From Diphasiastrum complanatum (taxonomy: Eukaryota > Streptophyta > Lycopodiopsida > Lycopodiales > Lycopodiaceae), in assembly GCA_029204225.1 (NCBI GenBank), contig CM055099.1, positions 60,853,753 to 60,917,752 on the forward strand: a DNA stretch of 64,000 nucleotides. The letters are read 5' to 3'. Every line of letters starts with the position of its first letter. Positions within the stretch are counted from its first letter, which is position 1. The notes under the pieces were generated by a model. That model saw nothing but the letters and a program-made list of their open reading frames with translations. It was not told the DNA's origin and ran no database searches. A program made the position numbers and the translations under genes. Of the stretch, positions 24,130 through 34,158 are shown one piece after another.

Positions 24130-24815
24130 CAACTTGATTAGAGCTGTCTCTTATATAACAATTTTCATGATCAAATTCTTGCATCAATTCGGCCCATCAG
24201 GCTTTCCTACCTCGAAGATCATGTTGATTGCAAAAGTACTTAAGAGGCACGTGATCCATATCTGGATAATTGCAAATAATTTCTTTTCCTATGATGTATA
24301 ATGCAAGGACCAGTGAATTTTTTGCTTTCAAACACTAGTGGCCTATCGTTCTGTAATAGAATTTCTCCAATTGCAAGTTCACTTGCGTTAGTTCTCATGA
24401 TGCAAGGTAAATTTGGATCTGCAATTTGTAAAAAGGGAGCTGAAACAATCAAAGTCTTAAGTTTCTCAAAACTGTGATTTAGTTTCTCATTCCATAAAAC
24501 AAGTTAATAAGTTGATTCCTCTTTTTTTTTTTTATGTTAACAATATCTTTTGTCAGATGATTGAGCGGTGCTGCTACTTTAGTGTAATCCTCAATAAATC
24601 TCTCAAAGAGAATCGTAAATCCTAAGAATGATTTAACTTGCTTGACAGTTTGAGGAATCGGCCAATCAACCACTATCTTGATTTTATCCTCATCAATCTT
24701 GATCCCATAAGCAGTGAACTTATGACCGAGATAAACTAACTCATGCTTAAAGAACTCACACTTGGATTCTTTAGCGTAGAGTAACTCCTGCCGGAGTTTC
24801 ATCTTCTCCAATCGA
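24130..24815 (-). pseudogene. Gypsy RT-RNase H fragment
   Basis: The 110-residue frame 24811-24479 contains KCEFFKHELVYLGHKFTAYG and VKQVKSFLGFTILFERFI, the RT thumb and connection of Ty3/Gypsy. The frame 24452-24240 gives LPCIMRTNASELAIGEILLQ, the RNase H start (the usual DAS reads NAS). Homology continues to about 24130. The catalytic YLDD region is absent, because the piece starts 3' of it. It directly abuts a plus-strand Copia piece near 24830. Confidence 0.85.
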
Positions 24816-24844
24816 TAGACTTGATGGGAGCAACTAACATCTTT

Positions 24845-25872
24845 GGAAATTCAAAATGAAGGTAGCCAAGGAACTGTGGGACATCGTTGATGGCACAGAA
24901 GTTAAACCAGAAGGTGATGCAGCCACTATCACCAAATAGATATTGAAAGATGGCAAGGCTTTTGCCATGATCACTCTCAACATCAAAGACAATCAAATCA
25001 GTCACATAAGAGCTATTCAGACTGCTAAGGATGCATGGGACATCCTAGCAACACTCTACAATATCATGGACATCTCCTCCAAACTCCATTTGAGAAAGAA
25101 ATTCTTCACCCTGAGAATGTCTGAAGTAGTAAGTATCTCGATCCACATCAACACTTTCCAAAATCTTATGGAGTAGATGACTGCAACTAGCTCAGTCATT
25201 GAAGATATTGATGTTGTTATGACTCTATTATCAAGTCTTCTTGAGGCATATGAGAATTGGGTCCTTGCAATTTTGATCCAGGAGAAGATCACCCTTTCAA
25301 GAGCGATTTCATTACTTCAACAAGAGGAGGCCAGAAGATCTGCAATCTCCTCAGACATAGGGTCGGATCCTTAAGTTCTATATTTCAAAAATTAGAAGTT
25401 TAGATCCAAAAAGATGAGCAATATGCAGTCAGGATCGAATTTTGACTCAGGCTCAAATTTTGGCTCAAGGTCGAATTGTGGCTCAGGGTCGAATTTGAAT
25501 ACTTCATCTTTCCAACCAAAGCAGAAACTATTCTACAGATACTGCAAGAAACTTATACACGAGATCAAGGACTGTAGAACTTTACCGAATCAGAATACAT
25601 TGCTGTCACAAGTGCTACAAAGGAGGCAATTTGGCTGAGGCACCTGCTAGCAAAAATCGACCTTGCACAGTCACATCCAACGACCATCTTTTGTGACAAC
25701 CAAAGCACCATAGCTCTCTCTCTCTCTCAATCTGATATTTCATTCTCGAAGCAAGCATATCGAAATCAGATATCACTATTTGAGAGAGAAAGTGCAAAGC
25801 AAGGAGATATCCTTAGACTATTACAGGACGGATTAAAGGCAACAGATTACATTGAACTCACTATTTGATATT
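24845..25872 (+). pseudogene. Copia element with gag fused to RNase H, middle deleted
   Basis: Plus strand: UBN2-type Gag (KELWDIVDGTEVKPEGD, TAKDAWDILATLYN, EKITLSRAISLLQQEEARR) in three frames 24853-25374, then a Gly/Ser-rich SGSNFGSRSN stretch and a degenerate zinc knuckle (FYRYCKKLIHEIKDC) to about 25575. It passes almost at once into RNase H: TEYIAVTSATKEAIWLRHLL, CDNQSTIALS, and in a shifted frame IFHSRSKHIEIRYHYLREKV. Protease, integrase and RT (about 3 kb expected) are missing. LTRs are not identified. A short (CT)n run at 25711-25727 causes the frameshift. Confidence 0.82.
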
Positions 25873-25879
25873 AATCAGA

Positions 25880-27576
25880 GTGCAAATTTTCAGTCCTACT
25901 ATTGTATTGTTTCAATGTGCATTTGTCTGAATTCAATTTGAATATTCTGCTGTTGTTGTTTGTGGCATTTCTGATCCTACACGCACCCGCTCGAGCTTCC
26001 GCTAACTAACCTCTCAATTTTTGACACTTTGGCCATTTTGAATTATCTAAATAGAAAATAATTGACCATAATTAATGAATATGTCTATTCTTAACCTTTA
26101 GTGAAGTACTGTGCGGCCAATTATGACTGAGACTGACTCTAGTATGACCAAATCACTATTTTTTTGTTCATTTCATAAATAGTTCGAAAACCTAAAAATA
26201 CTGAAAAAATTTGAAATTTCGGAATTAAATTTTAAAATTTTACGTAACTTAAGAATTCGACGAAAAGTACATTCAGTGCAAAGATAATTGAAATTTCAAA
26301 AAACGACATATAGTTCGATTCCTAGTGTTTAACTTACTGTCATAATGTCAGTCCGGCATGCAAAGCATATGACATTAACCGTAAAATGTCATGGAATATC
26401 TTTAAGTAAAATTCAGTTCTACGAACTCCGTCAACCATTAAGACTGGCTTGTGACCCACCCATCAAAGCACATTTGTATGACCACTCAAAACAAGTGTAA
26501 ATCTATCATGCATGTCAAAAACATCAACAAAATCACCATGCAGCCAATATCCACAAGTACCATACATCAAGTTAGGGAAATGACAGACATGCATCTGAAC
26601 ATTTCATGACTTTTGATAAATTTACTCACAAAAAGTTGAAACGACCATAACTTGAGCTACAATGCACCAAATTGGTTGTTGTAAAGCACAGCTCAAAGGA
26701 AGGGCAAGTGATCGAGATGACTGCCATGTCACCCTACCACCTTAGCTTCACATGTGTGAGAACAGAGAATCATAAAATCGATAGTAGGGTGCACTTTCAA
26801 TAGGAGGTTTCTCACAAAAGTCCAAAGATGCAGTATGGGATGAGAGCGAAGATTTTTCAACTTGTGGCAGGGCGCTTTAGCAACAAACATCATGGAGACG
26901 GAGCACAAGCCCTTGAAAACCAATTTATTGGTCTGATAGCTTGTCAAGAAGGCCAAGAAAAATTTAAAATAAGTTGGATTGGCTCCCTTGGGGATTTGTA
27001 GTAAGAAATCCCCCAAAAAGCATCAAAAAAGACATTTTTCAGCCCTTTCCCTCTAATCTATGAAATCTTTGTTCTAACCTATTGTATAACTTCAAAAGAT
27101 ATTGGTCTACTCTCATGCAAGGTGTACAAGGTGATTTATAGCAATATGTAACCAACCGATTTCTACCTCATGTAACCCCATCCTGCTCACAAATTCAAAC
27201 GGCTACAGCCATCAAATGATCTGATCTTGCTGATTATGATCATTACTACCCATTTCTAGCAAAAACCCTCAAAGAGTTTTTGACCAAAATCATAGTTTAG
27301 AACCATAAATTTTGTTACCGACATGCATCGTTAATTCAACAATCAATGAACCATGGAATGAAAGTACACTTGCTAAAAATTTAGATGTACCATTAGTTTT
27401 GAGCTACACAAGCAAAACCTTGAAAACACGAATCTTAACGACATGCAAGTGAAACCACTAAGAAATCACCCACTTGGAAAATAGTTCTCCACCTAGAAGA
27501 GAAATCCGGTCAATGCACTACCAAAAATCCGATGAAAAGCTTCACAACTCCAAGTTATCTGATCTTCATAAGCCTT
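25880..27576. other. Non-coding stretch, probably decayed element interior or leader
   Basis: No domain is recognisable. It lies on the interior side of the primer-binding site at 27577-27588, so part of it is probably the leader of a minus-strand element whose genes are lost. The longest frame (27016-26729 minus) resembles nothing known to me. Confidence 0.4.
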
Positions 27577-27588
27577 GCTCTGATACCA

Positions 27589-27960
27589 TGGTAAGGAAAA
27601 GCTCCTCAAAATTCTGCTTACAAGAAAAACACAAAGACAATACTGGTGGAGCAAAACCACCCAACCAATGAAAAGCCACCAATCAATCTCCAGCCTCACC
27701 CTCAAGCCACGAGATAGGAGACAAGTGTAGAGAGAGAAAACTGGTAATGAAAACAAGCAAATGGAATAGTAGGAGGGCGAGCTCCTACAAGGATATATTG
27801 ACCCAAGCCTCACCTGTGCATGTGCCCATGCAAGCTAGGAATATCCCAAAAGTGCTTTTCATTACTATTGATACTCTACACATGCATATAGTTGTCCTAA
27901 CCCATGCACTAGCTCCACTAAATTGTTTGGGCTATCCAAAATGGAGTTTTGAGGACCTTA
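27589..27960 (-). repeat. LTR of family B next to a primer-binding site
   Basis: A primer-binding-site complement GCTCTGATACCA lies at 27577-27588, followed by TGGTAAGGAAAAGC. The segment matches the reverse complement of 38634-39217 (shared GATTGATTGGT, TTGGTTGGGTGGTTTT and GTAAGCAGAAT words). Its far part matches 18353-18460. The outer boundary is approximate. Confidence 0.72.
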
Positions 27961-28500
27961 TGAGGATCTACCATGACCTACATGCATGTGAGGTTGCACA
28001 TCTATCAAAGTATGATGCATCGAGATTGAACAAGCTATCTACCACACTTTGAATCTAGGCAAGAGCTCTCAATCACATCAAAAGTTACAATCATCCAAAG
28101 ACAAGCAAGATTTTTCACATCCACATGAAAAAACTAAGTAAAAATTACTATGTGAACCAAAATCAAGCACCTTGCTCTCAAGTAAAGAGAGAAAGAGGGC
28201 TTGCTCTCGGGTAGAGAGAGAATAGACCAAATTGCCTCCAACTGAAAATTTGCATTATCTCTCAAAAAAGTTGTATGTACAAGAAGAGCACACTTACATA
28301 TAGTAGTAGCTCAAGATCTAGCATGAGGAATGCTCAAAATTGATTGGACCTCATGAATTCCATCTCTCATAATGATTGGACTGTGAAAAATGCAAAAATT
28401 ATGCTTGGTCAAGGCCAAATCTATGTATATAGGATGATTACAGATGTGTGGAGCCTGTTCCCACGTGTAAAATAAATGTACTTTTCATATAGTACAATCA
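27961..28500. repeat. LTR-like sequence related to the 12539-13358 solo LTR
   Basis: Shares the TCTCGGGTAGAGAGAGA word (28196-28212, inverted) and the arrangement ATGTGTGGAG..TGTTCCCACGTGT (28445-28468, direct) with the solo LTR. The mixed orientation suggests a mosaic of two related LTRs. Its GGACCTCATGAATTCCATCT segment (about 28345) recurs at about 34130. Confidence 0.42.
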
Positions 28501-28556
28501 TATAGCTTGTACATATAGTTTAAGTCAAGTTCTATTGGTTAAAAAGGCCAAAATCA

Positions 28557-29214
28557 TGTTTTTTAAACATATGCCACATGGCATCAATCTAGAGATTGCA
28601 TGCGCCACATCATGAGATTAGGTGTCAAATCCCATGTGTAGAGGTCTTCTCACACGTGTGGAATAAGCTGAGGAAGTCGAATTTGCACTTCTAGAAGAGT
28701 TTTTCCTAGTTCTCTACATAGAAGAAAAATGGACCAAAAGTGCTAAAAATAGAAGGTTTTGTCCAAGTGTCAATTTTGCATGATGAATCATCACATGACA
28801 AAGCACCCTCACACATGTGGGATCAGAGGGATGATCAGTACCACGAGCTCCCACTTTTTGTATATATAGTGCCACATTTGGCCATAATCAAAGAAGCAAC
28901 ACTAATCTTGGTTTTGGAGGCAATTCTTGTCAATTTCATTATTTGTCTTGATTTTCTTGATAGTTTTGAGTTCCTATCATATTGTACTTTGATTTCAGGC
29001 TGGAGTCCGTAATCTGACAGGTTTTCACACGTGTGAAACCAGCAAGTACAATTCCCTTTCATTTATGATTGTTTTTGTTAGATTTTCTCATTTAAATTTG
29101 ATCTAGATTGTTCTAAATCTTGTGTAGATTGATAGATCAATTGTATCTAACATCCAATCACTCTTGTGGATCATTCTAGGATACATTCTTGGTCCAAATT
29201 TTCAGATTTCCACA
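28557..29214 (+). repeat. 5' LTR of the non-autonomous element
   Basis: About 658 bp and very similar to 33429-34082. It contains TTTCACACGTGTGAAA (29023-29038), CACACGTGTG at 28651-28660, and a TATA-like TTTTTGTATATATAG near 28856 suited to plus-strand transcription. It ends TTTCCACA just before the primer-binding site. The exact first base is uncertain because the two LTRs differ at their starts. Confidence 0.87.
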
Positions 29215-29877
29215 TGGTATCAGAGCCAAGTACAAGAGGATTTATGAAGATTTGATGGGGTTGATCCAAAACTAAGCCCAAATTAGCACATTTTTGGAAA
29301 CTAGCTAATTTTGATGTGGCGAGTTGGATAGGATAGGTATACTCAAAATTTATGGACAAAAACTTGTTGTGGGCTGCAGGGGTACTTTCCACATGTGCTA
29401 GAATGTACAGTACCAGTTTTGGAGCCTTATGTTTCAGGTTGATGCTAAATCTCCGAAATTAGCAAGTTTGTGGAAACTAGCTAATTTTGAGGTAGAGAGT
29501 TTAAATTGATAGCTAGATTCAAGTTTTTTGTACCAAAACTTGTTGTAGGCTGTAGGTGTACCTTCCACACGTGTGGGGCCGTACAGAACCTATTTTGGTT
29601 GAGAAAATTCAAATTGATGCATAATCTGACTCATACACCCAAATTTAGAGATTTTTTAGTGCAAATTCAAGCTTTTTCTATAAAGATTCTATTCCTATGA
29701 TTTGTTCTTGGATTAGATCATCCAAATAATTTATTTGAAGCTTGATTCAGGTGCATTAAATGTGTTTCTCTGATTTTTTGAGTACATGTCAAAGTTGAGA
29801 GAGAAAATTGCCAAAAATCATAGATTAAGGAGTGATGTGCAAGGTGAGAGGTTGAAATCCATTGTACCATTACTCTA

Positions 29878-31258
29878 GGTTTGTTCAAGAGTGATAGGGT
29901 CAAGTTTAGAAGCATAAATTTGCTAGAAAAAAATCTTTGGATCTGTCCTAAAAGTGAAACCTTTGAGAGTTTCTAGTTTATATATAGCATCTATGCACAT
30001 CTTTTGTAGAATTTGACATAGATTGGCTTCAATCGAGAGTTCTAGAAAAGAGATTGAGATCCAAGTCACATTGTTCAACCCTACTCAGTTTGTTTGAGTG
30101 ACTGTGAGGCTTGAAAAAAGTCATTGAGGAGATCCAATTTTCTAAGAGTTCCTTCCTTTGTAGAGGGCAAGATCTAGAAACTCATTTTGTGTTGATATTG
30201 GTGGAGAGTTTGTCTTCTCCTAGGTGATCAAATCTTTCTAGATGGCATTAGCTCTTTGAAGCACAATATCTTAGTAAGAAGAATCACAAATTCTTATTTT
30301 GAATTTCATTTCAACTGGTGGAATCCAATAGGGGTGAATGAATTCCATTTTTTGAGCAAAAATTGACATAGTATGTATGAAACTCAAACTAGTTCTCTTC
30401 AACTTTCTTTGTGAGAGTGTGAGCGCCAAGCTGTGATCCCATTGGATGTCTAGAATGAGGAGGAGTGCATATTTGAGTATTCATGTATGGTTGAGATCTT
30501 TGTGAATCTCTAGATGTCTAGTTTTTGAGCTTTGTGAAAAATTCTTGATTTGTTCAAGAGTGATAGGGTCAAGTTTAGAAGCATAAATTTGCTAGAAAAA
30601 TCTTTGGATCTGTCCTCCAAGTGAAACCTTTGAGAGTTTCTAGTGCATATATAGCATCTATGCGAGTCTTTTGTAGAATTTGACATAGATTGGCTTCAAT
30701 TGAGAGTTCTAGAAAAGGGATTGAGATCCAAGTGACATTGTTCAACCCTACTCAATTTGTTTGAGTGATTGTGAGGCTTGAAAAAAGTCATTTGAGGTTT
30801 GTATGGAAAATGTGTAGAGAGAGATCCAATTTTCTAAGAGTTCCTTCCTTTGTAGAGGGCAAGATCTAGAAGCTCATTTGTGTTGGTATTGGTGGAGAGT
30901 TTGTCTTCTCCTAGGTGATCAAATCTTTCTAAGTGGCATTAGCTCTTTGAAGCACAATATCTTAGTGAGAAGAATCACAAATTTTGATTTTGAATTTCAT
31001 TCCAACTCTTAAGAGGTAGAGTCATTCGTGGAATCCAATAGGGGTGAGTGAATTCAATTTATTGAGCAAAAATTGACATAGTATGTATGAAACTCAAATT
31101 AGTTCTATTCAACTTTCTTTGGGAGAGTGTGAGTGTCAAGTTGTGATCCCATTGGATGTCTAGAATGAGGAGGAGTTCATATTCTAGTATTCATGCATGG
31201 TTGAGATCTTTGTGAATCTCTAGATGTCTAATTTTTAAGCTTTGTGAAAAATTCTTGA
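29878..31258 (+). repeat. Two-copy tandem duplication in the leader, unit about 670-710 bp
   Basis: Copy one starts TTTGTTCAAGAGTGATAGGG at 29878 and runs to about 30547. Copy two starts with the same words at 30548 and ends GTGAAAAATTCTTGA near 31258. Copies differ by small indels. Confidence 0.88.
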
Positions 31259-31818
31259 CATGGGTTGTTATCAAACTATTACAAATCCATTCCAAATATC
31301 AAGAGTGAGATTCTTTGGGGATTCCAAAAGGGGTGATCGGATCTTAATTTTATCGGTTTGAATCAAATGTACATGTCAAATTTGAGTGATCTAGTGTAGA
31401 TCCTATGTTTTGTGAAAATTGGTGGTATAGTATGTTGTCAAATCAAATCAAAATCTCAAGAGTGAGATTATTTGGGTCAAGAGTGAGTCCAAAAGAAGTG
31501 ATTAAGTTTGATTTTCATGTATTTGAAAAAAAACACATCTTTTATTCAAGAATTCAAGTGTTGAGAGAACTAGTTAAGTGAAAAGGAAAATCTAGGTGTC
31601 AAATCTTTTCATATCCATTTCAACTTTCAAAAGAAAGAGTTATTGGAATTTTTTGAGTCCAATAGGAGTGTTTGGATCTTATTTCTTTTGTGATTTGATT
31701 CAAATATTGTGTGCTTTTGTCTTAGTAATCAAAGCAAAGTTTCCAAGTGACTAATCATTAGTGTGAAGATTGATTCTTAGATTTGTGAGCTAGATCTTTT
31801 GTAGATACTTCTAGATTA

Positions 31819-32586
31819 TTGAATATGTCCAAATCTAGTCTCTTGAGAGTCACAAATTACATTTGTAGAATCATATCACAAGTCTTGTTTCACATGGCAT
31901 CAATAGGTGGCATCCTATTGAAGGAAAGTAAGGATCCTAAGTGCAACCTCTGTGGCAAGGGAGGATATTTTTCCTCAAGATGCTACAAAAAGAAGACCAA
32001 TCCGTCCAAGGACAACCAAAGCAAGGGGGCCGAGGTGAAGGATGGAGCTTCAAGTTCGAAATGCAGATACAAGAAGGACAAGTCGAAGGAAAGGTGTTTC
32101 CTTTGTGGAAAGGTGAATGAGGCTTGGAGTTTCACAAGGACTTGCAAGATTTGTCTTCAAGAAGCCATCACAACACATGTCAAACCTTCTAAAAAATTTC
32201 ATTTGGAAGTGCTTTGTTTGGTTCAACATGCAAAGGTAGATGTCACTTTTATGAAAGTAGCTTGGATTTATTTGATGTCCTTGGAAAGTACTTTGCTTGG
32301 AACTTTGGATAAGTTCAAACTTATTGTTATTATCCAAGAGGAATCAATCAAGAATAAGGAGCAGCAATCACAAAATGAAAATAGTTCCATTTATGATCTC
32401 ATGTCAACTTATGAAGAACCATTTTGCTTTGAAGAGATTTTTGTATCTCAAATGTGGATTAAGGCAATACTAGTTGAGTGTGATGCCTTGAAGTATAGCA
32501 AAGCATGTTTTCCTTGTAAAATTACATTGGTTATGAAGTCAAGGAAATGGAAATGTTTTCATAATGTGATCTTTTGGTTTCAATAA
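31819..32586 (+). CDS. Gag-like ORF with two CCHC-type motifs
   Basis: 255 residues. Residues ~41-54 read CNLCGKGGYFSSRC, a CX2CX4YX4C-type knuckle with Tyr in place of His. A second, broken motif begins CFLCGKVNEAWSF at ~92. Between them is a Lys/Ser-rich linker (KKKTNPSKDNQSKG). The C-terminal 130 residues have no family I recognise. The ATG at 31819 lies 2.6 kb into the element, so translation from the element's mRNA would need splicing or internal initiation; an upstream exon is possible. Probably a Gag remnant that serves RNA packaging. Confidence 0.55.
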   Translation: MNMSKSSLLRVTNYICRIISQVLFHMASIGGILLKESKDPKCNLCGKGGYFSSRCYKKKTNPSKDNQSKGAEVKDGASSSKCRYKKDKSKERCFLCGKVNEAWSFTRTCKICLQEAITTHVKPSKKFHLEVLCLVQHAKVDVTFMKVAWIYLMSLESTLLGTLDKFKLIVIIQEESIKNKEQQSQNENSSIYDLMSTYEEPFCFEEIFVSQMWIKAILVECDALKYSKACFPCKITLVMKSRKWKCFHNVIFWFQ

Positions 32587-32590
32587 GATC

Positions 32591-33304
32591 ATGAATGATG
32601 TGTTCATTCATAAAGATGAAAATTGTAAGTTTTCAATCTTAATGGCAAGTTGTAAACTTCTTATGAGAATAAGTGAAGCATCCAAAGTGGACACTTATAT
32701 CCATAAGCAAATAGTTAGCCTTATTGAGATTGAAATACCTTTTGATTTCAATATTAGAAAAATCATGCCAAGTTGTGGTGATTTTTGGACTTATGTTTCT
32801 AGCATAAGTAATCTTGATAATCATAGGAAGTGCATATTGTATGGTCATAGTTGTTGTGATCATTTTGAGACATGGAGGTCTCGGATTTCCATCAAGAAGG
32901 AGCACCATGAAGAGGATCTTAAAGAATCATCTCAAGGTTCAAGTGTGCCAAGGATTGAGGAGGAGAGTCCTTCTCAAGGTTCAAGTGTGCCAAGGATTGA
33001 GGAGGAGAGACCTTCTCAAGTTGTGATTCCAAAAAGATACTCAAGAAACATGGTTGAGCCCATGTGGCTCACATTTCAAGGGAAAGAGGAGCAGATCTCA
33101 TGTGATCTTTGTGATCCTAATAAGTCAAGAAGAAATATTTATTTCCTCATGGAGGAGCATGCACATGAAGAAGGAGCAAGCCGCAAGGTCAAGCATCTAC
33201 ATGAAATTTGGAAGGAATCAATTTTGGAGGTGCTAGGATGGTGCAAAGCTCTCAAGTGCATCAAAGATGTCAACATCAAAAAAGCACTATCATGGATATG
33301 GTGA
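32591..33304 (+). CDS. ORF of unknown function, second ORF of the non-autonomous element
   Basis: 237 residues, starting 4 bp after the stop of the preceding ORF, in another frame. The centre holds an in-frame 14-residue duplication (SSQGSSVPRIEEES-like, residues ~114-141) from a 42-bp tandem repeat at about 32931-33014. After it, the basic/acidic stretch and RYSRNMVEPMWLTFQGK resemble the integrase-RT linker of Copia polyproteins (compare RSRESAEPLRLTYPDKGKQ-type linkers elsewhere in this window). That suggests descent from a Copia pol whose enzymatic parts were lost. No catalytic motif is visible. Confidence 0.5.
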   Translation: MNDVFIHKDENCKFSILMASCKLLMRISEASKVDTYIHKQIVSLIEIEIPFDFNIRKIMPSCGDFWTYVSSISNLDNHRKCILYGHSCCDHFETWRSRISIKKEHHEEDLKESSQGSSVPRIEEESPSQGSSVPRIEEERPSQVVIPKRYSRNMVEPMWLTFQGKEEQISCDLCDPNKSRRNIYFLMEEHAHEEGASRKVKHLHEIWKESILEVLGWCKALKCIKDVNIKKALSWIW

Positions 33305-33428
33305 TCTCGAATCAACATCAAGCTCATTGGCCGATCTTCACACCTTTTGAACTAGCAAAGACCAATTCAGCCCATGGAGTCAAGTTCAAGATCATCATGT
33401 TTTTATCAAGCTAGATTTTTGAGGAGTG

Positions 33429-34082
33429 TGAAAGACATATGCCACATGGCATCAATCTAGAGATTGCATGAGCCACATCATGAGATTAGGTATCAAATCC
33501 TATGTGTAGAGGTCTTCTCACACGTGTGGAATAAGCTGAGGAAGTCGAATTTGCACTTCTAGAAGAGTTTTTCCTAGTTCTCTACATAGAAGCAAAATGG
33601 ACCAAAAGTGCTCAAAATAGAAGGTTTTGTCCAAGTGTCAATTTTGCATGATGAATCATCACATGACAAAGCACCCTCACACATGTAGGATCAGAGGGAT
33701 GATCAGTACCACGAGCTAACACTTTTTGTATATATAGAGCCACATTTGGCCATAATCAAAGAAGCAACACTAATCTTGGTTTTGAAGGCAATTCTTGTCA
33801 ATTTCATCATTTGTCTTGATTTTTCTTGATAGTTTTGAGTTCCTATCATATTGTAATTTGATTTCAGGCTGGAGTCCATACTCTAACAAGTTTTCACACA
33901 TGTGAACCCAGCAAGTACAATTCCCTTTCATTTATGATTGTTCTTGTTAGATTTTCTCATCTAAATTTGATCTAGATTGATCTAAATCTTGTGTAGATTG
34001 ATGGATCAATTGTATCTAACATCAATCACTCTTGTGGATCATTTTAGGATCCATTCTGGGTCCACTTTTGCATATTTCCACA
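33429..34082 (+). repeat. 3' LTR of the non-autonomous element
   Basis: Starts TGAAAGACATATGCC and ends ATTTCCACA. Where the 5' LTR has CACACGTGTGAA, this copy has CACACATGTGAA (33895-33906), a typical CpG decay change. The other palindrome copy at 33519-33528 is intact. Confidence 0.87.
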
Positions 34083-34158
34083 GGACCTCTAGATTTCCAC
34101 CTCTCTCCATGATTGGACCAAATAGCTTGGACCTCATGAATTCCATCTCTCATAATGC

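Larger units (their letters stand above)
28557..34082 (+). mobile_element. Two-LTR element without recognisable integrase or RT
   Basis: 5' LTR 28557-29214, primer-binding site TGGTATCAGAGCC at 29215-29227, a long leader containing a tandem duplication, two adjacent open frames (31819-32586 and 32591-33304), a polypurine-like TTTTTGAGGAGTG at about 33416-33428 and a 3' LTR 33429-34082. I see no protease, integrase, RT or RNase H motif, so it would depend on another element's enzymes. Its total of about 5.5 kb resembles a large retrotransposon derivative. Target duplications are not evident. Confidence 0.87.

Noticed and set aside
26729-27016. 95-residue minus-strand open frame
   Set aside because: No motif, no homologous copy in the window, and it lies in probable element leader.
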